A program made the position numbers and the translations under genes. Shown here one piece after another: positions 11,101 through 19,224 of a DNA stretch of 64,000 bases. The DNA comes from Microbacterium sp. STN6 (GTDB taxonomy: Bacteria > Actinomycetota > Actinomycetes > Actinomycetales > Microbacteriaceae): the NCBI RefSeq assembly GCF_026410545.1, contig NZ_JAPMIT010000001.1, positions 992,001 to 1,056,000 of the forward strand. The letters run 5' to 3'. The first letter of the stretch is position 1. Every line of letters starts with the position of its first letter. A model generated the notes under the pieces. The model was not told where the DNA came from and ran no database searches. It saw only the letters and a list, made by a program, of their open reading frames with translations.

Positions 11101-11366
11101 ATGGCTTCAGCTGCCGCACGCAGATCGAACAGGGCGACGCCGGCGGCCGCGGCGGAATGCACCTCGCCGAGCTGATCGCCGCAGCCCTTCACGAGGGCGA
11201 GGGCACGGATGGCGCCCTGCCCGAGCGCAGCTACGCGCCGCGCACGCGCACCTCGCGCGGGGCCCGCGTCGCGGCCGTGGCCTCGGCCGCGTCGCTCGCC
11301 GCTGCCGTCGCGATCGCAGCGACCGCCGGCCTCGCCCGGCTGCTGAGGCGCCGCGCTACTCGGTGA
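8151..11366 (+). CDS. FAD-binding and Fe-S oxidoreductase (D-lactate/2-hydroxyacid dehydrogenase type, YdiJ-like)
   Basis: The 1071-aa multidomain protein has an FAD PCMH domain with [13 protein letters not shown] and [13 protein letters not shown] (residues 70-260), then an FAD-oxidase C domain with [17 protein letters not shown]. Two 4Fe-4S cysteine clusters follow ([11 protein letters not shown]...[17 protein letters not shown]), then two CCG domains (VCCGLTW and [10 protein letters not shown]). The architecture matches YdiJ/GlcD-GlcF fusions that oxidise 2-hydroxyacids and pass electrons to the membrane. Two features are odd. An Ala-Thr-Asp-Gly repeat linker sits between the Fe-S and CCG halves. 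A hydrophobic C-terminal helix (about residues 1037-1062, ending LLRRRATR) could anchor it to the membrane. The gene is coupled to the SGNH gene by an ATGA overlap. Confidence 0.9.
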   Translation: MTRVDVPAPRIRSTGRSQPGAAHGVSALERDLAARVDGDVRFDRGYLSAYSTDASNFRVVPLGVVVPHTTDAAAEALAVCLEHGVAALPRGGGTSLAGQTTNDAVVIDFSRYCTRLIDMDLEARTCWVEPGIVLDDLNHRLEQHGLRFGPEPATHSRCTIGGMIGNNSCGATAQHTGKTADNTLALEVMLYDGTRMTLGETSDAEYESVVAAGGRPAELYRELRRLRDEYGGDVRRDFPRIPRRVSGYNLDQLLDENGFNLARALVGSEGGLALVLRAKLALMPVVRNRTVVMLGYDDRPTSADDVPAVLKHDPIALEGFDSKTIEYQRVKNLNADAVGLLPDGPRAWLIVQFGADTPEQAAEAAERFADDAREFAAHPTVDVFEDRDRQRLIWEVREAALGATAEVPGLPPMWSGWEDAAVAPERLGDYLRAFEKLLDEFDYDAASLYGHYGQGCVHTRIPFDLQTEAGIATYRAFLERAAHLVADLGGSLSGEHGDGRSRSELLPIMYEARTIEAFEAFKRAFDPRERMNPGMIAFPTRLDDNLRLGAEYSPAHPTTHFSYPDDHGDFAAAASRCVGVGLCRRHDGGVMCPSYMVTRDEQHSTRGRSRILFEMLEGHPDSPITDGWRSKEALEALDLCLACKGCKSDCPVNVDMATYKAEFLSHHYEGRLRPAAHYSMGWLPLIARVASRLPRVVNAFSQAPVISSVAKALGGIAQERQIPQFAPETFQRWFARRGAGSRASGVDGATLDTGATTGATLDTGATTDATTDAPGHRRQVVLWPDTFSNTFHPHVAQAAVEVLESAGWSVIVPQDAVCCGLTWISTGQLGVAERVLTRTAQVLAPYLQAGMLVLGLEPSCTAVFRSDAPELLPNDPLIARLKEQTVTLSELLINHSPGWEPPTLARHALIQQHCHQHAIMGSDPDLELLTRMGVDADMLDTGCCGLAGNFGFEKGHYEVSNACGERALYPTLRAADERDVVLADGFSCRTQIEQGDAGGRGGMHLAELIAAALHEGEGTDGALPERSYAPRTRTSRGARVAAVASAASLAAAVAIAATAGLARLLRRRATR
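10392..10463 (+). repeat. In-frame tandem repeats in the FAD/Fe-S protein linker
   Basis: A 30-bp unit occurs twice back to back (10392-10421 and 10422-10451) with one difference at the last base, followed by a partial 12-bp repeat (GACGCGACGACC). It encodes [10 protein letters not shown] twice and then DATTDA. Both unit lengths are multiples of three, so copy number can change without a frameshift. Confidence 0.85.
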
Positions 11367-11435
11367 CGAAGCTACTGGGTGACGAAGCCACTCAGTGACG
11401 AAACGACTGGGTGACGAAGCTACTCGGTGACGAAG
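11356..11435. repeat. Five tandem 16-bp repeats across two convergent gene ends
   Basis: Units at 11356, 11372, 11388, 11404 and 11420; units 1 and 5 are identical (CTACTCGGTGACGAAG), the others differ by 1-4 bases. Unit 1 contains the stop codon of the oxidoreductase gene; unit 5 encodes the last residues and stop (DFVTE, TAG) of the SDR gene on the other strand. The whole space between the two genes is therefore repeat. There are no spacers, so this is not a CRISPR array. Confidence 0.9.
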
Positions 11436-12184
11436 TCCGAGGTGTCGCCCACGAGCCTGGTGTAGTCGGCCGGCACCGGCTCGACGGCAGCCGAGGCCAC
11501 TTCGCCCGCGAACTCGGCCACGTTGTACAGCTTGCCGGCGGCCTGCTTACGGGCGTCGATCGCGCCCGGGTTGGAGCGCTCGAGCAGCGTCGCCGTGATG
11601 GTTCCCTCGATCATGTCGCCGGAGACGACTACGAACGAGACGCCATGGGCCTCAAGCTCGGGGATGAGGGCGCGAAGCGCATCCTCTCCGGCTCTCTTGC
11701 TGAGCGCGACGGGCTCGTACTCTGGCATCGTCGGTGTGGTGTGAATGAAGTGCGCCTGGTGGCTCGTGACGAAGACGACGCGCCCACCCGAGGGCATGAG
11801 CGGAAGCGCTGCCGTGAGCACCCCCACCTGCGCATCGCGGTTCAGCTGCATGGCGTAGTCGGCGGCCATGCCGCTCTCCATGCCGCCCGACGCGTTGAGC
11901 ACGAGAATGTCGAGGCCGCCGAACTGTTCATTGATCGTGTCGAACATGGCCTTCACTGACGCCGTGTCTGTCAGGTCTGCGCCGACTGTGATGGCCGTGC
12001 CGCCTGCCGCACGAATGGAGTCAGCCAGCTTCTCGGCCCTGGCCTGTTTGTTGCGAAAGTTGATGACGACGCGAGCGCCCGCCTCGGCGAAGTAGCGCAC
12101 CGTGTCGGCGCCGACGCCGCGCGACGAGCCGGTGACGAGAACGCGTGCGCCGTCGAGGCTTCCGGAAGCAAGGGGGTTGGACAC
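11420..12184 (-). CDS. SDR-family oxidoreductase with non-canonical active site
   Basis: Start GTG 12184 follows AAGGAG with 7-nt spacing; the 254-aa product begins VSNPLASGSLDGARVLVTG. The NAD(P)-binding Rossmann motif is TGSSRGVGADT, with VINFRNK where NADP-preferring SDRs carry a basic residue, then NASGG in place of NNAG. The catalytic Ser is in FVTSHQ. The expected Tyr of YxxxK is replaced: the Lys sits in VALSKRAGEDALRAL and the nearest Tyr is three positions too early (PEYEPVALSK). Either the chemistry is altered or this is a divergent subgroup using the displaced Tyr. The substrate is unknown. It converges on the FAD/Fe-S gene through a tandem-repeat array. Confidence 0.85.
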   Translation of the reverse strand: MSNPLASGSLDGARVLVTGSSRGVGADTVRYFAEAGARVVINFRNKQARAEKLADSIRAAGGTAITVGADLTDTASVKAMFDTINEQFGGLDILVLNASGGMESGMAADYAMQLNRDAQVGVLTAALPLMPSGGRVVFVTSHQAHFIHTTPTMPEYEPVALSKRAGEDALRALIPELEAHGVSFVVVSGDMIEGTITATLLERSNPGAIDARKQAAGKLYNVAEFAGEVASAAVEPVPADYTRLVGDTSDFVTE

Positions 12185-12216
12185 GGGCGGACTCCTTGAC
12201 TGACGTGGCTGACGAT

Positions 12217-12285
12217 GGCGAGCGCGGGGCTGTGCCGAGCGCGGGGCTATGGCGAGCACTGGCTGGGCCGAGCGCGTGGGCCGAG
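12217..12285. repeat. 17-bp tandem repeats upstream of the SDR gene
   Basis: Three 17-bp units, each beginning (G/C)CGAGC, occupy 12217-12267 (the first two differ at four positions; the third is diverged), followed by shorter CCGAGCG copies to about 12285. The array fills the space between the SDR start and the nfeD promoter region. Confidence 0.6.
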
Positions 12286-12361
12286 CGTTTCGAGACTACC
12301 AACTTCACCGTCTGCCGGCCGCTTCCCTGATAACGTCGACACTAGGCGAAGGGAGCCCGGC

Positions 12362-12832
12362 ATGGAGGCCATCACCGCGTACGCGTGGATCGGCTGGCTC
12401 GTGCTGATCCTGCTCTTCGTGATCGTTGAGATGCTGTCGCTCGAGCTCACGTTTCTGATGCTCGCGATCGGCAGTCTCGGCGGCCTGCTCTCCGGCATCC
12501 TCGGCGCGCCATGGTGGTTGCAGCTTCTCATCGCCGCGGTCATAGCGGTGCTTCTGCTCTTCACGATCAAGCCTCCCCTGCTGCGGCTGCTGCGCCGGGG
12601 CGGCGACCCGGCCAGAAGCAACGTCGACGCGCTCATCGGCATGGGCGGCACGGTCGTCGAGACCGTCACCAGAACCTCCGGCCTCGCCCGCCTGGCGAAC
12701 GGCGAGACGTGGACCGCGCGCCTCGGCGTCGCCGGCGAAGGCGGCCGTATTCCCGCGGGCGAGCACGTGCTCGTCGTCTCCATCGACGGCGCGACCGCGA
12801 ACGTCATTCCAGAAGAAAGGACCGCGCTATGA
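12362..12832 (+). CDS. NfeD-family membrane protein
   Basis: The 156-aa product starts at ATG 12362 after GAAGGGAG. Its N-terminal half contains three hydrophobic helices (WIGWLVLILLFVIVEMLSLEL, then LMLAIGSLGGLLSGI, then LLIAAVIAVLLLF). Its C-terminal half is the OB-fold NfeD domain, beginning near LIGMGGTVVETVTR and containing GETWTARL and GEHVLVVSIDGATANV. NfeD proteins partner with SPFH/stomatin-like proteins in membrane microdomains and quality control. Its stop overlaps the ATG of the SPFH gene (ATGA at 12829-12832), the classic nfeD-stomatin operon. Confidence 0.92.
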   Translation: MEAITAYAWIGWLVLILLFVIVEMLSLELTFLMLAIGSLGGLLSGILGAPWWLQLLIAAVIAVLLLFTIKPPLLRLLRRGGDPARSNVDALIGMGGTVVETVTRTSGLARLANGETWTARLGVAGEGGRIPAGEHVLVVSIDGATANVIPEERTAL

Positions 12833-13800
12833 GCGACGGCAGTGAGATCGTGTTCTCGGTCGTGATGTGGGTGATCATCGCGATCATCGTCATCTTCGTT
12901 TTGGTGACGCTGTTCCGTGCCATCCGCATCATTCCGCAGGCGACGGCCGGCGTGGTCGAGCGGCTCGGCAAGTACCACAAGACTCTGCTGCCCGGCCTGA
13001 ACCTGCTGGTGCCGTTCATCGACCGGGTGCGACCCCTCATCGATTTGCGCGAGCAGGTGGTGTCGTTCCCGCCGCAGCCGGTGATCACCGAGGACAACCT
13101 GGTCGTCTCGATCGACACCGTCGTGTACTTCCAGGTGACGGATGCGCGTGCCGCGACCTACGAGATCGCCAACTATCTCGGGGCCGTCGAACAGCTCACC
13201 ACCACGACGCTGCGAAACGTGGTCGGCGGGCTCAACCTCGAAGAGGCGCTGACGAGCCGCGATGAGATCAACAGCAAGCTGCGCGTCGTGCTCGACGAGG
13301 CCACCGGCAAGTGGGGCATACGCGTCGGCCGGGTGGAGCTGAAGGCCATCGACCCGCCCATCTCCATTCAGGACTCGATGGAGAAGCAGATGCGCGCCGA
13401 GCGTGACCGCCGCGCCGTGATCCTGACCGCTGAGGGAAACAAGCAGTCCGAGATCCTGAACGCCGAAGGAATGCGCCAGGGCGCGATTCTCAAGGCCGAG
13501 GGTGACGCGAAGGCCGCCGTGCTGCGTGCCGAGGGTGAGGCGAAGGCGATCACGACGGTGTTCGACGCGATTCACGCCGGAAACCCCGACCCCAAGCTGC
13601 TGGCGTACCAATACCTGCTGACCCTTCCGAAGCTGGCCGAGGGCAGCGCGAACAAGCTGTGGGTCGTGCCGAGCGAGCTGACCGAGGCACTGAAGGGAAT
13701 CGGCCAGGCGTTCGGGCAGAACTTCGGCAGTGGTGGCCAGGCGGGCAGTGGTGGCCAACCAGGCGCCGGCGAGCAGGCGGAGCGCGGGAATCAGCGCTGA
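12829..13800 (+). CDS. SPFH/Band 7 (stomatin/prohibitin-like) membrane protein
   Basis: The 323-aa product starts at ATG 12829 and opens with a transmembrane helix (VMWVIIAIIVIFVLVTLF). The Band 7 domain follows (IIPQATAGVVERLGKYHKTL through VGRVELKAIDPP, about residues 30-185). Next comes a long Ala/Glu-rich coiled coil with the repeated motif AEG(N/M/D/E) (residues about 195-250), then a Gly/Gln-rich tail (GSGGQAGSGGQPG). It matches the slipin/stomatin-like group encoded with short NfeD proteins, forming membrane oligomers that organise microdomains. The Gly-rich tail is also where the next gene may start, 70 bp inside this one. Confidence 0.93.
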   Translation: MSDGSEIVFSVVMWVIIAIIVIFVLVTLFRAIRIIPQATAGVVERLGKYHKTLLPGLNLLVPFIDRVRPLIDLREQVVSFPPQPVITEDNLVVSIDTVVYFQVTDARAATYEIANYLGAVEQLTTTTLRNVVGGLNLEEALTSRDEINSKLRVVLDEATGKWGIRVGRVELKAIDPPISIQDSMEKQMRAERDRRAVILTAEGNKQSEILNAEGMRQGAILKAEGDAKAAVLRAEGEAKAITTVFDAIHAGNPDPKLLAYQYLLTLPKLAEGSANKLWVVPSELTEALKGIGQAFGQNFGSGGQAGSGGQPGAGEQAERGNQR

Positions 13801-14563
13801 GAACCCGCTGCGCCGCAGCCCGTACTTCTCACCGCGCCTCCCGCGCGTCTTCGCCCACCGCGGGCTCGCGCTCGAGGCGCCAGAGAACACCCTGCTGGCG
13901 TTCGTGCACGCCCTCGCGGCGGGAGCGACCCACATCGAGACCGACGTGCACGCCTCGAGCGATGGCGTCGCCGTGATCAGCCACGATCCTGACCTGCGTC
14001 GGCTGGTCGGCATGCCGGGCGCCGTCGAGCAGCTCACTCTGGCGCAGCTGCAGTCGATCGACCTCGGCGCGGGCCAGACATTCCCGACTCTCACTCAGGC
14101 TCTCGACGCCCTGCCCGAGGCGCGCTTCAACATCGACGTGAAGACGGATCGGGCCGTCGCCCCGACGGTCCGCGCGGTGCTCGCCGCCCACGCCGTCGAC
14201 CGGGTTCTCATCACCTCGTTCTCCGAGCGGCGGCGGCGGCGCGCCGTGGCGGCTCTGCCCGGCGTGGCCACCTCGGCGTCGACCGGGCGCTTCGTTCCCG
14301 CCCTGGCAGGGGCGAAGACCGGCCTCTCCCCCGCTGTGCGACGCGCGTTGCGCGGCATCGACGCGGTGCAGGTGCCCGAGCGACGTGGCCGACTGCGGGT
14401 GGTCACCCCGCGCATCCTCAGGGCTATGCATTCCGCCGGGCTCGAGGTGCACGTGTGGACCGTGAACGACCCTGACGACATGCGTCGCCTGCTGCTGCTC
14501 GGTGTCGACGGCCTCGTGACCGATCGCTGCGATCTCGCCGTTCAGGTCATCGCGAAGCTGTGA
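13730..14563 (+). CDS. Glycerophosphodiester phosphodiesterase family protein
   Basis: The GDPD fold is clear from RVFAHRGLALEAPENTLLAF (catalytic HRG and E.PENT), then HIETDVHASSDGVAVISHDPDLRRL (metal-binding E.D and catalytic H.D), FNIDVKTD, and the C-terminal VHVWTVNDPDDMRRLLLLGVDGLVTD. About 277 aa from GTG 13730; further GTG codons at 13748 and 13751 are equally possible and no start has a strong ribosome site, so the N-terminal 20-25 residues are uncertain. The enzyme class hydrolyses glycerophosphodiesters to glycerol-3-phosphate and an alcohol. No signal peptide, so it is likely cytosolic. It follows the SPFH gene with an overlap. Confidence 0.88.
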   Translation: MVARRAVVANQAPASRRSAGISAENPLRRSPYFSPRLPRVFAHRGLALEAPENTLLAFVHALAAGATHIETDVHASSDGVAVISHDPDLRRLVGMPGAVEQLTLAQLQSIDLGAGQTFPTLTQALDALPEARFNIDVKTDRAVAPTVRAVLAAHAVDRVLITSFSERRRRRAVAALPGVATSASTGRFVPALAGAKTGLSPAVRRALRGIDAVQVPERRGRLRVVTPRILRAMHSAGLEVHVWTVNDPDDMRRLLLLGVDGLVTDRCDLAVQVIAKL

Positions 14564-14652
14564 GTAGTCTGAGCGTTAGGCGAGCGCGGTGATGGAATCC
14601 CCAGCTTGATTGGTTATACATGGAGGTTGCATCGCGAGAAGGAGACCACACA

Positions 14653-15027
14653 ATGGCAGATCGCAGTTTGCGCGGAATGAGACTCGGAGCCCAGAGCCTA
14701 CAAAGCGAAGAGGGCGTGGTCTATTCGCCGCGAATCAATTACACCTATCTGTGCCCGAATTGCGGCAAGCAGACGACCACCGTCTTCTCTGCAGAGGCGG
14801 ACGCCCCCGAGACGTGGGAGTGCAAGCACTGCAGCCATGAGGCGACTCTGCTCGTCGGCGACGAGCCCGTGGTGATCGACCACTCCAACGACAAGGTCGC
14901 TCGCACCCACTGGGACATGCTGCTGGAGCGCCGAACCCGCGAGGAGCTCGAGGAGCTGCTCGAGGAGCGCCTCACCTACCTGCGTGCCCGCCGAGGCCAG
15001 AACCAGCACCGCAAGATCGGCGCCTGA
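14653..15027 (+). CDS. rbpA: RNA polymerase-binding protein RbpA
   Basis: ATG 14653 follows GAAGGAG. The 124-aa product has the full RbpA order: N-terminal tail MADRSLRGMRLGAQSLQSEEGV, core zinc fold with CPNCGKQ and CKHCS (four cysteines, so the zinc-binding type), a basic linker, and a C-terminal sigma-interaction region (ARTHWDMLLERRTREELEELLEERLTYLRARRG). RbpA binds the housekeeping sigma factor and RNA polymerase and helps open promoters; it is restricted to actinobacteria. The gene stands alone and ends before a strong hairpin terminator shared with lnt. Confidence 0.97.
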   Translation: MADRSLRGMRLGAQSLQSEEGVVYSPRINYTYLCPNCGKQTTTVFSAEADAPETWECKHCSHEATLLVGDEPVVIDHSNDKVARTHWDMLLERRTREELEELLEERLTYLRARRGQNQHRKIGA

Positions 15028-15046
15028 GCCGGTAATACGTATTGCC

Positions 15047-15077
15047 GAACATCGCCCTGCATGCCTGGGCGATGTTC
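15047..15077. terminator. Bidirectional terminator between rbpA and lnt
   Basis: An 11-bp perfect stem (GAACATCGCCC / GGGCGATGTTC) with a 9-nt loop, followed on the + strand by TGCTTTAA. It lies between the convergent ends of rbpA (15027) and lnt (15082). Confidence 0.8.
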
Positions 15078-15081
15078 TGCT

Positions 15082-16662
15082 TTAACGACGTCGACGGGCG
15101 AGTGCGCCGATCAGGAGCCCGGCGAGGCCGAGCCCGCACGCGAGGTACTCGATGCCGCGGCTGAGCAGCGATGCCGGGGTCGTCGCCGTTCCGATCGGAA
15201 CCGAGGTGACCATGGCAGCCGGCTTGTATGCGGGGATCGAATCGAGCGTGCGCCCATCCGGGCCGATCACCGAACTGGTGCCGACCGTAGAGATGTTCAC
15301 GAGCGAGCGCCCCGACTCGATCGCGCGCAGCCGGGCGATGGCCAGCTGCTGCACGTTCTCGTCGGTGTGGCCGAAGTCGGCGTTGTTCGTCTGCGCCAGG
15401 ATCACCTGGGCGCGATCCTTCATCATGTCGGTGAGCAGCTGGTCGTCGGCGATGTCGAAGCAGATGGAGATGCCCGCGCGCACCGGACCCACCCACACCA
15501 CGTTGGGCCTCGTGCCCGGCGTGTAGCCGCGCTGCACCAGATCGATCAGGTCGGGTGCGAACGGCCGCCAGAACGCGCGGTCGGGAATGTATTCGCCGAA
15601 CGGCACCGGGTGCCGCTTGTCGTACGAGGCGACGACGCCCTTGCCCGCCTCCCACACGATCGACGTGTTGTAGTACTTGCCGCCGCGCTCGGTGACGGTG
15701 CCGGTCACGATGGGCGCACTCATCGCGGCGCTGAGATAGTTGAGAACGGATGCCGCCTGCTCGTCCCGTGTCGGGTCGAGGTCGCTGCCGCCCTCCGGCC
15801 ACACCACCATGTCGACTCTCTGCCCGACAAGCGGAAGCGTCGCCCCCGCCTGGCTGGCAAGAACGTCGCCGGGCTGGCGCTTGTCGAAGTAGCCGGCTTT
15901 GCCGTTGCCCTGCACGGCAGCGATGCGAACGGTGCCCGAGGTCGTCACGGGCCAGGCGGGGACCACGAGCAGGCAGCAGGCCGCGGCGACGGCGAGGGCG
16001 AGGGCGGCGAGGGCCGACATCCGCTGCTCGGTGAAGCAGGCGAGCACGAACGCGACGAACAGCACCATCACGAACGTGAGACCCGCGAGACCCAGCCACG
16101 CGGCGAGCGACGCGAACGGACTCTGCGACTGCGACAGTGCTGCCCGGCCCCACGCGAAACCGCCGTACGGCCACACGTTGGCGATGCCCTCGCGCGCGGT
16201 CCACAGGCCGGCGACGACGAGCGGCACCATGCCAAGGCGGCCGGCACGCGACGGCCACGCGCGCGGCACCCAGCGGTAGGCGAGCGTGATGAGGACGGCG
16301 CCGACGGCGAAGAACAGCGCCTCGACCGTGGCGAGGGCGAACCACGGGATGTCGCCGAGATAGAGCGACGCCCACTGGATGTGCACGAGGTAGAACGAGA
16401 GGCCGCCAACCAGGCCGACGAGGAATGAGCTACCCGCCCGCCGCCCGATGAGGGAAAGCAGAAACATGCCGATGCCCACGAACGCGAGCGGCCACCAGCC
16501 GAGGCTCGGGAAGCCGCCGTCGTACACCGGGCCGGCCGCCGCCGCCACGATGAGCGCGAGCCACAGCGGCAGGGGTGCGCGCCGGGCAGTCAGCTCGAGT
16601 CGGCCCGTGAGCGCCGGGGTGCCCGCGACAGATGCCGCCTCTCGCTCACTCGTCAATGCCAT
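15082..16662 (-). CDS. lnt: Apolipoprotein N-acyltransferase
   Basis: The 526-aa product has about six N-terminal transmembrane helices (PLPLWLALIVAAAAG onward to about residue 210), then a nitrilase-like domain. Catalytic triad candidates are Glu in VWPEGGSDLDP, Lys in YDKRHPVPFGEYIPDR, and Cys in GISICFDIADDQLL. It ends in one more helix (ACGLGLAGLLIGALARRRR). Lnt transfers a fatty acyl chain to the N-terminal Cys of lipoproteins. ATG 16662 follows GAGGGGG; an alternative ATG at 16677 overlaps the helY stop (ATGA), so start is uncertain by five codons. It lies downstream of helY in one transcription unit. Confidence 0.92.
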   Translation of the reverse strand: MALTSEREAASVAGTPALTGRLELTARRAPLPLWLALIVAAAAGPVYDGGFPSLGWWPLAFVGIGMFLLSLIGRRAGSSFLVGLVGGLSFYLVHIQWASLYLGDIPWFALATVEALFFAVGAVLITLAYRWVPRAWPSRAGRLGMVPLVVAGLWTAREGIANVWPYGGFAWGRAALSQSQSPFASLAAWLGLAGLTFVMVLFVAFVLACFTEQRMSALAALALAVAAACCLLVVPAWPVTTSGTVRIAAVQGNGKAGYFDKRQPGDVLASQAGATLPLVGQRVDMVVWPEGGSDLDPTRDEQAASVLNYLSAAMSAPIVTGTVTERGGKYYNTSIVWEAGKGVVASYDKRHPVPFGEYIPDRAFWRPFAPDLIDLVQRGYTPGTRPNVVWVGPVRAGISICFDIADDQLLTDMMKDRAQVILAQTNNADFGHTDENVQQLAIARLRAIESGRSLVNISTVGTSSVIGPDGRTLDSIPAYKPAAMVTSVPIGTATTPASLLSRGIEYLACGLGLAGLLIGALARRRR

Positions 16663-16673
16663 GCCGTTCCCCC

Positions 16674-19124
16674 TCATGCCACCGACGTGTACGCGACGAT
16701 TCCGCGCCGGACCGCGTCGAGCGCGGCCCGTGCGGTACGGCCAACCGGGCCCTCGGCGACAATGGAGAGCTGATCGAGCAGGTCGATGGTCTGCTTCGAC
16801 CAGCGCACGAAGTCGCCCGCGGGCATATCCGCCTCGTGGAGCACGCGGGCGAGCCCGGCGCCCTTCGCCCACGAGTGCATGGCGAGGCTGAGCCCCGTGG
16901 CCACGGGCTCGCTTCCGGGCAGCCGGTGCTCCCGCTCGATGTCGTCGAGGCGCGACCACAGCTCCTGCGTCTTGTCGAGCGCCGGCCGGAACGCACCCTT
17001 CGGCAGGTAGCGGTCCGAGAGTTCGCCCTCCTCACGCCGCGGCTCGTAGACCAGAGCGAGCGCCATGGCGGACAGGCTCGGCGCGTCGAGCGCGTTCCAC
17101 ACGTTGCGACGCAGGCACTCGGCGATGAGCAGGTCGCGCTCGCCGTAGATGCGGCGCAGCGTGCGGCCGTGCACGGTCAGCCGGGTCTCCCCCTCGGCGT
17201 CGACGAGGTACCCGCACTCCAGCAGCACGTCAGTGACCCGATCGAAGATCTTGGCGACCTGCCCCGTGCGACTGCGGATCTGCCTGCCGAGGGCATCCGT
17301 GTCTCTCTTCAGCCGCCACCAGCGCTCGGCCCAGCGCGCGTGCTTCTCGCGATCCTTGCAACCATGGCACGGATGCGCGCGCATGCGCGATCGCAGTGCG
17401 GCCAGCTCGCGTTGACGCCGCTCCCGCTCGCGGTGACTCCCCGCATCCCGTGCGCCGGCGCGCTCGAGGTCGCTGAGGCGCCTGCGCAGCTCGGCGTACT
17501 CGCCGAAGTCGCCGAGATGGCACTGCATGGCCTTCTCGTAGCCCGCGAGCGACTCCTGCTGCTGGCGCACCGCACGGGCGAGATCGACGACAGCGCGGTC
17601 GGCCTGGAACTGTGCGAACGACGACTCGAGAACCTCCCTCGTGCGCTCGCGACCGAACTGCTCGATGAGGTTGGCCGCCATGTTGTATGTCGGCCGAAAG
17701 CTCGAGTTGAGCGGGTACGTGCGGCGGGATGCGAGCGAGGCGACGGCCTGCGGGTCGAGGCCATCCTGCCAATGGATTACGGCGTGCCCCTCCACGTCGA
17801 TGCCGCGCCGGCCGGCCCGCCCCGTCAGCTGCGTGTACTCCCCCGGCGTGATGGGCACGCGCGCCTCGCCGTTGAACTTCTCGAGCTTCTCGAGCACGAC
17901 GGTGCGCGCGGGCATGTTGATGCCGAGCGCGAGCGTCTCGGTGGCGAAGACGACCTTGACGAGCTTGCGGCGGAACAGCTCCTCGACGACCTCCTTGAAG
18001 GCGGGAAGCAGGCCGGCGTGGTGGGCCGCCACGCCGCGCTCCAGCCCGTCGAGCCATTCCCAGTAGCCGAGCACCGCCAGATCCTCGTCGAGCAGGCTGC
18101 GACAGCGGTCTTCGGCGATGGCGCGGATCTCGTCCCGCTCGTGCTGCTCGGTCAGACGAACGCCCGCCGCGAGGGTCTGCCGCACGGCGTCGTCGCAGCC
18201 GGCACGACTGAAGATGAAGAAGATGGCGGGAAGCAGCGTGTGCTCGCCGAGCAGGGAGACCACGTCGGCCCGGTCCACACGCATGCTCTGGCGCCTGCCA
18301 CCCCGGGAGTGGTACCGGCCGACATCGCGCATCTGCCGGTCGTTCAGGGCACGACCGCCGTAGCGGGCCAGCTGCACGAGTTCGGGATTGACTCGGTTGG
18401 CCGGGGCTTTCGACGAGGAGCGCTTCACCGAGCCGGTCGGCGTGTCGAAGAGGTCGATGAGCCTGCCGCGCATGAGCACGTGCTGCTCGAGCGGCACCGG
18501 GCGCTCCTCCGACACGATCACGTCGGTGTCGCCGCGCACGGCCTGAAGCCAGTCGCCGAACTCCTCGGCGTTGGAGACGGTTGCGCTGAGCGAGACCATG
18601 CGCACGTCGTCCGGAAGGTGGATGATGACCTCCTCCCACACGGCGCCGCGGAACCGGTCGGCGAGGTAGTGCACCTCATCGAGCACGACCCACGCGAGGT
18701 TGGTCAGCAGGTCGGAGGAGGCGTAGAGCATATTGCGCAGCACCTCGGTCGTCATCACGACGATGCGCGCCTGGGCGTTGATATTGGTGTCGCCCGTGAG
18801 CAGCCCCACCTCGCTCGGCCCGTATACGGCTACGAGTTCCTGGAACTTCTGGTTGCTCAGCGCCTTCATCGGCGTCGTGTAGAACACCTTCTCGCGCGGC
18901 GTCTGCATGGCGAGGTAGACGGCGAACTCGGCCACGACGGTCTTGCCTGCGCCGGTTGGCGCGGCGACGAGAACGCTGCGCCGCTGCTCCAGGCTCGCGC
19001 ACGCCTCGCCCTGGAACGGGTCGAGGTCGAACGACAGAGAGCGGCGGAACGCCTCGAGCTTCGGCGCGGCGGCGCGCGAACGGGATGCCGCGTATCGCTC
19101 TGCCGGGCTGAGCTGGTCGGTCAC
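16674..19124 (-). CDS. helY: HelY-type Ski2-like DEAD/DEAH RNA helicase
   Basis: The 816-aa product has Walker A APTGAGKTVVAEFAV, motif Ia TTPMKALSNQKF, the DEVH box VVLDEVHYLADRFRGAVWEE and motif III SLSATVSNAEEF. The C-terminal motifs are FATETLALGINMPARTVVLE and QLTGRAGRRGID. A C-terminal DSHCT-like region has the cysteines CHGCKDREKH, and the tail is helical. In mycobacteria helY is immediately next to tatC-tatA-pafC-pafB, as here, supporting orthology. These helicases are thought to remodel structured RNA; the substrate is unknown. A long open frame on the opposite strand is a high-GC shadow. Confidence 0.93.
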   Translation of the reverse strand: MTDQLSPAERYAASRSRAAAPKLEAFRRSLSFDLDPFQGEACASLEQRRSVLVAAPTGAGKTVVAEFAVYLAMQTPREKVFYTTPMKALSNQKFQELVAVYGPSEVGLLTGDTNINAQARIVVMTTEVLRNMLYASSDLLTNLAWVVLDEVHYLADRFRGAVWEEVIIHLPDDVRMVSLSATVSNAEEFGDWLQAVRGDTDVIVSEERPVPLEQHVLMRGRLIDLFDTPTGSVKRSSSKAPANRVNPELVQLARYGGRALNDRQMRDVGRYHSRGGRRQSMRVDRADVVSLLGEHTLLPAIFFIFSRAGCDDAVRQTLAAGVRLTEQHERDEIRAIAEDRCRSLLDEDLAVLGYWEWLDGLERGVAAHHAGLLPAFKEVVEELFRRKLVKVVFATETLALGINMPARTVVLEKLEKFNGEARVPITPGEYTQLTGRAGRRGIDVEGHAVIHWQDGLDPQAVASLASRRTYPLNSSFRPTYNMAANLIEQFGRERTREVLESSFAQFQADRAVVDLARAVRQQQESLAGYEKAMQCHLGDFGEYAELRRRLSDLERAGARDAGSHRERERRQRELAALRSRMRAHPCHGCKDREKHARWAERWWRLKRDTDALGRQIRSRTGQVAKIFDRVTDVLLECGYLVDAEGETRLTVHGRTLRRIYGERDLLIAECLRRNVWNALDAPSLSAMALALVYEPRREEGELSDRYLPKGAFRPALDKTQELWSRLDDIEREHRLPGSEPVATGLSLAMHSWAKGAGLARVLHEADMPAGDFVRWSKQTIDLLDQLSIVAEGPVGRTARAALDAVRRGIVAYTSVA

Positions 19125-19224
19125 CGCTCCAGCTTAGGGCCGCACTCTGTGGGCTTCGCTCAGGTTCACTCGCGCTTCACTCGAGGCCGCGCTTCACTCG
19201 GGGCGGCGCTCTGCCTCGGCTCGC

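Noticed and set aside
11356-11435. CRISPR-like direct repeats
   Set aside because: Units are contiguous with no unique spacers and include stop codons of flanking genes; no cas genes nearby.
14589-14655. SigR-type promoter (GGAAT...GTT) before rbpA
   Set aside because: The spacer is about 14 bp instead of 18-19; a TATACA box nearby is an equally likely ordinary promoter. Neither is strong enough to annotate.
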